A stretch of 22,406 nucleotides of DNA from Euryarchaeota archaeon UBA602 (GTDB lineage: Archaea; Thermoplasmatota; Poseidoniia; Poseidoniales; Thalassarchaeaceae). The stretch lies in the NCBI GenBank assembly GCA_002498455.1, contig DAHO01000043.1, forward strand, positions 1-22,406, given 5' to 3'. Shown here in pieces: positions 7,665-13,104 of the stretch. The notes under the pieces were generated by a model, which saw only the letters and a program-made list of their open reading frames with translations, did not search any database and was not told where the DNA came from. How positions within the stretch are numbered: position 1 is the first letter of the stretch; every line of letters begins with the position of its first letter. Made by a program: the position numbers and the translations under genes.

Positions 7665-8374
7665 AATTTCACCTCCTGAATGGTGAGTTTTTCGATAAAT
7701 GGATTCAATCGTCCATCGTCAATCACAAGCATCCGATCTGAAACTTGTTTGGCACGATTGATGTCGTGTTCAACCAAAATCATCGCAGCCCCACTGCTCT
7801 CAATGTATGCTTTGACAGCATCGAGGACTGCGGAAATGTTGTCATCATCCAATTCACTCAGAAATTCATCTGCAAGGATCAATTTTGGCCTTTGCGCGAG
7901 GGTGCGGGCGGTTGCAACACGGCGCTGCTGGCCACCGGATAATCTCCGTACAGGTTCCCGAATTTTTTCCGAAATACCCATTGCCTCAACACAAGAAAGT
8001 ACACGCTTGTTTCTCTCAGACCACCAAGAAAGTCCGAATTCACCAAAAGATACCCCGACTCTTGCACCGAGATCTACATTGTGATATACACTGGTGTGTC
8101 GGACCAAACCCAATCGCTGTGGGATATACCCTAATCCACCTCGCCTCTTAACATTACATTCAATGGTCCCCGAAAGTGGACTGACCATTCCCGCTATCGT
8201 CCTCAGAAAAGTGGTTTTACCCACACCCGAAGGGCCTACGATGGAAATAATTTCACCAGATTTAACAACCAAATTGAGATTTGATGCAAGCGGTTCTTCG
8301 TATCCAATGGTCAGGTTTTTCGCAATCACAATTGGGTCCTTAGCATCGTCGGAAGCAGACTCATTGATGCTCAT
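7661..8374 (-). CDS. PhnC-like ABC transporter ATPase
   Basis: This 237-residue cytoplasmic ATP-binding subunit shows Walker A GPSGVGKTT (47-55), the Q-loop in GYIPQRLGL, signature LSGGQ (145-149), Walker B KLILADE (164-170) and the H-loop His203 (ILVEHD). Walker B is followed by FLSELD, where the D-loop is usually S-x-LD, so this is ordinary. It is the first gene of a two-gene operon with the PhnE-like permease. An iron-box-like palindrome abuts the ATG directly, so repressor binding would block the transcription start or early transcript. No Shine-Dalgarno is visible, so the leader is short or absent. The amino-acid class of the ATPase alone would not fix the substrate; the permease and the PhnD-like gene point to a PhnCDE-type importer. 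Confidence 0.88.
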   Translation of the reverse strand: MSINESASDDAKDPIVIAKNLTIGYEEPLASNLNLVVKSGEIISIVGPSGVGKTTFLRTIAGMVSPLSGTIECNVKRRGGLGYIPQRLGLVRHTSVYHNVDLGARVGVSFGEFGLSWWSERNKRVLSCVEAMGISEKIREPVRRLSGGQQRRVATARTLAQRPKLILADEFLSELDDDNISAVLDAVKAYIESSGAAMILVEHDINRAKQVSDRMLVIDDGRLNPFIEKLTIQEVKF

Positions 8375-8390
8375 TTAAGGGTCCCCTAAA
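8375..8390 (-). promoter_or_regulatory. DtxR/IdeR-like iron box, TTAAGGGTCCCCTAAA
   Basis: This is an inverted repeat with six of seven arm pairs complementary, immediately upstream of the ATPase ATG (8374). It differs from the perfect site at 16951-16966 at one arm base and the two central bases. A candidate TATA-like stretch, TGTAAAAAC on the minus strand, lies at about 8411-8420, placing the palindrome at the likely transcription start. Confidence 0.68.
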
Positions 8391-8432
8391 AAATCTCGAC
8401 TTAGGAGATGGTTTTTACATTGCCGTAGAGGG

Positions 8433-8438
8433 AAAAAA
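8433..8438 (-). terminator. Oligo-T terminator after the HugZ-like gene
   Basis: On the minus strand a run of six T follows the HugZ-like stop codon by one base. Oligo-T without a required hairpin is the usual archaeal intrinsic termination signal, and this is where the heme-type operon would end before the PhnC/PhnE unit begins. Confidence 0.5.
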
Positions 8439-8439
8439 G

Positions 8440-9300
8440 TCATTGTAGCGATTTTCGTGCCTGCTTTACGAGATTGATGATTTCAACCCTGAGTTGATCA
8501 GATTTTATTCGTTTACCAAAAGGAGTATACACGGACTTTTCCGGGTTCTTTGAAACCATCATGATTCCACCTGAATCAAGGCCAATCATTTCTACTGATT
8601 CCGGTTTGAAACCGTGATGCCCCTCACAAATCGTAACCATTGCATCCTCATGATCATCATTCATATGTTCTATTGAACCATCTTTGACTCCACCAAGGTC
8701 AGGGTCTGATACGGCTTTGATCAATTCCTGTCCATCAATCCAACAAATTTTTCCAAATCCTGCAATGTACCTTACTTTTTCAATGGTATTCATTTTCCAA
8801 AAGAAAAAGTTGTGTGTTTTCAGGTAACTCTCGGCACTGGGTACCCTTTGACAATATCGAATGAGCATGTGTTCTTGCTCTTCTTCGCTAACCCTGATAC
8901 TTTTTGACAAATTTTGTTCGCTCAATTCACTTTCTCTGGATGGAGAAACGATTCGCGAGAAATTTCCGATAATGCTGGCCCTCCAGTGAGATTGTGGATC
9001 TCCACTTGGATTGGGGTGCGAGATAAACAGACAAGCCTTGGAGGAATTCAACAGATTTTTTGTATGCGCGGCAATTTCTGCAACCAGGATGTATGGACAG
9101 CCATCTTCGCTAATGGCAAATGGTACAATCGAACCATGGGGGAAACCTTCCAATCCAGAAACTGTCGAGATGGTGCAAAGTGTTCCATGATGTACATCTT
9201 CCATCCATTGAGCAACATTAGCCGCAGGATCGTCATTTTTGTTGGCCAAGTCATGCGCCATTTTTGTGGCTGGCTCCTGCGAATCAGTAGGCTCATCCAT
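8440..9300 (-). CDS. hugZ: HugZ/HutZ-like split-barrel heme-degrading protein
   Basis: This 286-residue cytosolic protein has the layout of the HugZ/HutZ heme oxygenase family. An FMN-binding-type split barrel spans about 27-190: GTLCTISTVSGLEGFPHGSIVPFA, ILVAEIAAHTKNL, CLFISHP-PSGDPQS, RYCQRVPSAESYL, FFFWKM, VRYIAGFGKICWI. A DUF2470-type C-terminal domain follows at about 205-286, with IEHMNDDHEDAM, the MIGLDSGGI strand and a helix ending LVKQARKSL. Known members bind heme and open the porphyrin ring to release iron; some relatives, such as glutamyl-tRNA reductase binding proteins, bind heme without degrading it. It sits at the end of an operon with an importer and a flavodoxin, which favours heme degradation. 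A minus-strand TATA-like site 28 bases before the ATG suggests an additional leaderless promoter. Confidence 0.85.
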   Translation of the reverse strand: MDEPTDSQEPATKMAHDLANKNDDPAANVAQWMEDVHHGTLCTISTVSGLEGFPHGSIVPFAISEDGCPYILVAEIAAHTKNLLNSSKACLFISHPNPSGDPQSHWRASIIGNFSRIVSPSRESELSEQNLSKSIRVSEEEQEHMLIRYCQRVPSAESYLKTHNFFFWKMNTIEKVRYIAGFGKICWIDGQELIKAVSDPDLGGVKDGSIEHMNDDHEDAMVTICEGHHGFKPESVEMIGLDSGGIMMVSKNPEKSVYTPFGKRIKSDQLRVEIINLVKQARKSLQ

Positions 9301-9323
9301 AGAATGACCACAGTAATTTTACT

Positions 9324-9333
9324 TTAAATAAAT
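9324..9333 (-). promoter_or_regulatory. TATA-like box for a leaderless HugZ-like transcript
   Basis: On the minus strand TTTATTTAAA is centred about 28 bases upstream of the ATG at 9300, the distance expected between an archaeal TATA box and the transcription start. No Shine-Dalgarno lies before this ATG, unlike its operon neighbours, so transcription beginning at the ATG itself is plausible. Confidence 0.5.
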
Positions 9334-9355
9334 ACGCATGGCAAACCATGTTGAA

Positions 9356-9805
9356 TTACGATGACTGAAGGGCCTTCAGTGCAGATTCAATCCACTCTTC
9401 TGCCTCGTCCTCATAGTCCGTATCACAATCGATTCTGTCATAAACTCGAGAACCACCTTTTTTCTCGATAATCTGGTCCCACTCTTTACCCGATTGACAG
9501 AACATTTCGAAGGCTGTATCTCCAAGGGCCAAAACGGCAAAACTAACATCGCTCATACAACCATCATCCGACTCGGAGACTTCATCAAACAAGTCCTGGG
9601 CATTGTCAGGTTGATCACCCTCTCCCCAAGTGCTGCAGACAATCATCAATTTGCCACAGGATGTGACATCATCTAAGCTGACCTCATCCATGCCTTTGAC
9701 TTCAGATTCCAGATCGAAATCCGAGGCCAACTTACCGGCATCAAAGGCTAAATCTTCTGCATTTCCTGTTTCAGTTCCGAACAATATTAACAAATTATTA
9801 CTCAT
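9356..9805 (-). CDS. Flavodoxin
   Basis: This 149-residue acidic single-domain flavodoxin carries the FMN phosphate loop GTETGNAE (10-17), the 50s-type loop STWGEGDQPDNA (58-69) and the 90s loop ALGDTAFEMFC (93-103). These forms are closest to CysJ/MioC-like flavodoxins. It carries electrons in the cytosol at low potential. The start is set by GGAAGTGA followed by four A and ATG. It stands 18 bases after the 77-aa gene and 55 bases before the HugZ-like gene. Two roles fit: electron donor to the neighbouring heme-degrading protein, or an iron-free replacement for ferredoxin under iron starvation. The operon position favours the former; both are inference. Confidence 0.93.
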   Translation of the reverse strand: MSNNLLILFGTETGNAEDLAFDAGKLASDFDLESEVKGMDEVSLDDVTSCGKLMIVCSTWGEGDQPDNAQDLFDEVSESDDGCMSDVSFAVLALGDTAFEMFCQSGKEWDQIIEKKGGSRVYDRIDCDTDYEDEAEEWIESALKALQSS

Positions 9806-9823
9806 TTTTTCACTTCCTTTGTC

Positions 9824-10057
9824 TTAATCTAAGGGGTCGTCAATTCTGATGTCTCCGAGCACCCAGCGAAGGGCTTTTGCTACCCCTTGAAGGGCCTTGA
9901 AATTCCGTATGTGGTATACCTTATCAGTTTGTGTATCTGCTAAGTGTGATTCAGTCTCGTGGAAGTTCATTTTTCTTTCAGCTTTATCGAGCATTTCCTC
10001 GATTTCTGCCCACGTTCTATCGTAACGATAATGCTCGCTTTCATGTTCAGTATTCAT
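9824..10057 (-). CDS. Small operon protein of unknown function, 77 aa
   Basis: I do not recognise this protein. The ATG at 10057 is preferred because GGAAGTGAT (10062-10070) stands four bases upstream; the ATG at 10072 would place this site inside the gene. The product is soluble and rich in charged residues. It contains a helix (TWAEIEEMLDKAERKM), several His in the first half (EHESEHYRY, NFHETESHLAD), and a final KALQGVAKALRWVLGDIRI segment. It lies nine bases or so after the ATPase and 18 bases before flavodoxin in a heme-type operon. A role as a heme chaperone or HugZ/flavodoxin partner is suggested only by position; it shows no resemblance that I can see to HugX/HutX. Confidence 0.75.
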   Translation of the reverse strand: MNTEHESEHYRYDRTWAEIEEMLDKAERKMNFHETESHLADTQTDKVYHIRNFKALQGVAKALRWVLGDIRIDDPLD

Positions 10058-10061
10058 CAAA

Positions 10062-10070
10062 ATCACTTCC
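10062..10070 (-). promoter_or_regulatory. Shine-Dalgarno GGAAGTGAT deciding the start of the 77-aa gene
   Basis: On the minus strand this matches eight of nine bases of the archaeal consensus GGAGGTGAT and lies four bases before ATG 10057, choosing it over ATG 10072. Confidence 0.65.
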
Positions 10071-10080
10071 ATATTGTTGC

Positions 10081-10968
10081 CTATTTTGTCTCCGTAGATT
10101 TGGAACGGCCATGGTGAAACTTGTCAACCGATTTTTCAGACAAAGATGCATCATCCGATATCTCATCTTTGATTATCACTCGAACTGAAGGAGAATACAC
10201 TTCGGTTTCTTCAGCCTCAGAAGGTGAAAATATCTCGACTTCGCTTGTCACGCCGAAGACTTTCGCGATATTTTCGGTAGTCAGGACTTCCTTTGGAGTC
10301 CCCTGTGAAATGATTTGGCCATCATGAAGCAGCAATATGCGGTCTGAGAATCGAGCAGCGATATTGATATCGTGAATTGCAACCAAAGCAGATTTTGGTG
10401 ATTCAGAGTCAGATACCAATGTTCTCAAACTCTTCATGATTTCGATTTGACTTTTCAAATCCAAGTCACTTGTAGGTTCGTCGAGCAGGAATATTTTCGG
10501 ATCTTGAGCCACCGCTTTTGCAATAATGACGCGCTGTCTTTCACCACCAGATAATTGATCAAATCTTCTGAAAGCAAAATCTTCCAACTTTAAAATTCTC
10601 AGAGTTTCACTGACCTTGTCACGATCATTGTCATTAATTCTCCAACTGATGTGTGGGCGGCGACCCAGTAAAACCACATCGAATACATCCATCGAAAAAC
10701 TTGAACGGACCGACTGTGGAACGTATGACATTAGTTTAGACAGTTCCAAAAGGCTCAGACTGAAAACGTCCTTCGATGAAACCTGTATTTTTCCAGATTG
10801 AGGTGTTAAAATTCTGTTCAGGCACTTCAGTAATGTCGATTTACCAGCACCATTGACACCTAAAATAGAGATTAGTTCATTTTCGCCTATATCCAAATCA
10901 AGGCCTTTCAGCACGTGGTTTTCACCCCAACTGAATGAGATATCATTTGCCTGTAGGATAGAGTTCAA
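10081..10968 (-). CDS. FecE/HmuV/BtuD-type ABC importer ATPase
   Basis: This 295-residue ATP-binding subunit shows Walker A GVNGAGKST (37-45), Q-loop YVPQS, signature LSGGE (139-143), Walker B IFLLDEP (159-165) and the H-loop in VAIHDINIAARFSD. The sequence VLLGRRPHISW following the Q-loop is typical of iron-siderophore, heme and cobalamin importers. The start is a TTG whose preceding GGGGGTGA (10973-10980) has four-base spacing, and it overlaps the permease stop (TTGA). After about residue 255 there is a charged, Ser/Glu-rich tail of some 40 residues not usual in this family; its role is unknown. With the permease and binding protein it forms a complete type II importer. Heme is the best substrate guess because of the HugZ-like gene downstream; siderophore or cobalamin cannot be excluded. 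Confidence 0.92.
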   Translation of the reverse strand: MNSILQANDISFSWGENHVLKGLDLDIGENELISILGVNGAGKSTLLKCLNRILTPQSGKIQVSSKDVFSLSLLELSKLMSYVPQSVRSSFSMDVFDVVLLGRRPHISWRINDNDRDKVSETLRILKLEDFAFRRFDQLSGGERQRVIIAKAVAQDPKIFLLDEPTSDLDLKSQIEIMKSLRTLVSDSESPKSALVAIHDINIAARFSDRILLLHDGQIISQGTPKEVLTTENIAKVFGVTSEVEIFSPSEAEETEVYSPSVRVIIKDEISDDASLSEKSVDKFHHGRSKSTETK

Positions 10969-12008
10969 GATTTCACCCCCCTACCTTTCAATAGTAGATA
11001 CATGAAGAACGGACCACCAATTACCGAGAGCATGATTCCGACTGGAATTACAATAGGGGCAAAAAGTGTACGGCCCAAGGTGTCGGCGAACAACATCAGA
11101 AATGCACCAAAGACTGCTGAACAAGGAATCAATTTCCGAAAATCATTCCCAACTATCTGTCGAGCCATGTGGGGTGCAGCTAGACCGACAAATCCAATCA
11201 ATCCAGTGAATGCGATTACAACCGATGTCATGAGTGCTGATAGCACCAAAATATTTCTTCGAATCGTCGCCGGATCTACTCCTGTGGAAATTGCAAAATC
11301 ATCTCCACCCAATGAAAGTGCATTGAGATCCCATGACCAAATCAGTGCTTGTGGTAGTAAAATGATTACAATAAATCCGATAAATACCACATTTTCCATT
11401 TCCGGTCGGGATAGGCTACCAAAGGACCAATGCGCGAGTTGAGATAGTTGTGCATCTGTTGCGAAGTATTGCATTGTAGAGACGATCGCACCCGCGATGA
11501 ATGTGATTGCAATTCCAACCAAAATGTATGACTCTGCTGAGATTGATCGAAAATTACCCAGTTGGATAATAATGTAAACAACAACCAATGAAAACAAGAA
11601 TGCGTTTGCTACGATTCCGAGCTCAGGTCGATTAACAATCGTGAAACCGAGTACGATTGCAAAGGCGGCACCAAGTGCGGCTCCTGATGCCACGCCTAAT
11701 GTTAGTGGTGAAACCAATGGATTGCCGAGGCAACCCTGCATTAATGCACCCGCAGTAGCCAAGGCGATTCCACCGATGATGGCCATCAGTATTCGAGGGA
11801 ATCTCAATTGCCAAATGATATCAGATTGCAGTTCCGAGCCTGATTCTAATCCAAGGATGATACGCATCGTTGTCCACATATCTAAATTGGTGGAGGAGCC
11901 CTGTCCTAGAGCAAAAATAGCCAATAAGATGGTTGAAATTGAAAGAATAGTTACCAAAAATATCTGATGCTTTCCTTTCTCAATATGCTGCTTCGACAAG
12001 GAATCCAT
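10965..12008 (-). CDS. FecCD/BtuC-type ABC importer permease
   Basis: This polytopic permease has about ten membrane helices. Family landmarks are RFPRILMAIIGGIALATAGALMQG near the N-terminus, NPLVSPLTLGVASGAALGA, the coupling region around TGVDPATIRRN, and GLIGFVGLAAPHMARQIVG followed by ADTLGRTLF-P-VIPVGI. The ATG at 12008 (MDSLSKQH) is preferred: it follows the binding-protein stop by four bases and a GG-GG-TGAT-like site. An open frame extends to 12083 but would add 25 residues overlapping the binding-protein gene. The 3' end overlaps the ATPase start by four bases. The transported ligand is an iron complex, heme or cobalamin; operon context favours heme. Confidence 0.92.
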   Translation of the reverse strand: MDSLSKQHIEKGKHQIFLVTILSISTILLAIFALGQGSSTNLDMWTTMRIILGLESGSELQSDIIWQLRFPRILMAIIGGIALATAGALMQGCLGNPLVSPLTLGVASGAALGAAFAIVLGFTIVNRPELGIVANAFLFSLVVVYIIIQLGNFRSISAESYILVGIAITFIAGAIVSTMQYFATDAQLSQLAHWSFGSLSRPEMENVVFIGFIVIILLPQALIWSWDLNALSLGGDDFAISTGVDPATIRRNILVLSALMTSVVIAFTGLIGFVGLAAPHMARQIVGNDFRKLIPCSAVFGAFLMLFADTLGRTLFAPIVIPVGIMLSVIGGPFFMYLLLKGRGVKS

Positions 12009-12012
12009 GAAA

Positions 12013-13104
12013 TCAGCCGCCATGGGACGTGCAAACAAATTTGCCAATTCTGTCGATATTATGGTATGTTGTAAAATAGTCATCCAAATACTGTTCAGTG
12101 TCTACATCAGAAAACAAATCTGGGTGCAATAATTTTGCCAAGGTTGGCAAACCGTGGATCATCATTGGACCTGCAAATTCACCAGACATGATCATCATTC
12201 TGTCATGCTGAACTGCAGCAACACTATCAAAACCAGGTCGATCTGCAACGAAATCCATGTGTGTACGGCATTTCCCTTCATCATCGAAGCTATTGAAACC
12301 AATATCAAATGTAATTCCATCAAACATCAATACGTCAGGATCCTTATCCAGTATTGCTTCCATATCGACATGGGTTGTATGACCCGGCAAGTCTGCAAAA
12401 ACGTTGGTCCCTCCTGCCTTTTCAATCATGTCTGTCCATTGCGAGGTCCCTGTCAAAACTACCGGGTCGCGAGTAAGTGATGCATGGTGCTCCATGACGA
12501 TTTGAGGGCGGTTTGATTCATTCATGTCTCCAATCCGATCAGAAACCATATTTTCGATGACATCAAATTCTTGAAAAAGAGTATTTGCTTGCTGTTGTTT
12601 ACCAAACAAATCAGCAATGACATTGATTTCATCTCTCAGAACATCATATTTGTAAAAATCTAAGGCGACGACTTTGATACCGACCGGTTGCAACTTTTCT
12701 CGGATTGCATTGGTGTCCACCATTCCATTGGTTGCAAATACGATGTAAATTTCTGGTCGGCTGTCAAGTAATGATTCAAAATCAATCTCAGAGTGTGCTG
12801 ACTGTTGAACCAAGGGTGTATCGACGAATTCTGGCCACAATGATTCATCATAAAAATCTCCAGAAATACCAACGACAACTTCCAAATCAACTTCCAGCAT
12901 TCGCATTACACTGGCAGCATAAGTATTGGTAATTGCAACTCGAGATGGGGATTCATCAAATCTATGCTCGACTCCATTTGAATCAGTTACTACCAGTGAT
13001 CCGTTTTCATTTTCAGAATCGTCTTGCATGGTATATTGCCAAATACCTATTGAACCAATGACAATCAGCATGACTTGGAAAATCGCCAATTCTCTGCCTT
13101 TCAT
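12013..13104 (-). CDS. FecB/BtuF-like substrate-binding protein, membrane-anchored
   Basis: This type III periplasmic-binding-fold protein begins with an N-terminal hydrophobic helix (about 7-24) and no lipobox, so it is likely held by a signal anchor. The fold markers are VVTDSNGVEHRFDESPSRVAITN, FESLLDSRPEIYIVFA, GIKVVALDFYKYDVLRDEI followed by a helix, GGTNVFADLPGHTTHVDMEAILDKDPDVLMF, and a final RPGFDSVAAVQHDRMMIM. A Cys in KCRTHMD and another near the end (FVCTSHGG) may pair. It starts at the ATG overlapping the stop of the surface-protein gene (TGATG), so the two are translationally coupled. It should capture the ligand for the permease and ATPase downstream. Heme is inferred from context; the Met/His-rich segments (MEHHASL, MMIMSGEFAGPMMIHG) would suit heme but prove nothing. 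Confidence 0.87.
   Translation of the reverse strand: MKGRELAIFQVMLIVIGSIGIWQYTMQDDSENENGSLVVTDSNGVEHRFDESPSRVAITNTYAASVMRMLEVDLEVVVGISGDFYDESLWPEFVDTPLVQQSAHSEIDFESLLDSRPEIYIVFATNGMVDTNAIREKLQPVGIKVVALDFYKYDVLRDEINVIADLFGKQQQANTLFQEFDVIENMVSDRIGDMNESNRPQIVMEHHASLTRDPVVLTGTSQWTDMIEKAGGTNVFADLPGHTTHVDMEAILDKDPDVLMFDGITFDIGFNSFDDEGKCRTHMDFVADRPGFDSVAAVQHDRMMIMSGEFAGPMMIHGLPTLAKLLHPDLFSDVDTEQYLDDYFTTYHNIDRIGKFVCTSHGG

Noticed and set aside
1812..8374. Phosphonate degradation locus
   Set aside because: Only transporter-like parts are present, with no C-P lyase, phosphonatase or phosphite dehydrogenase gene, and the promoter sites are iron-type.
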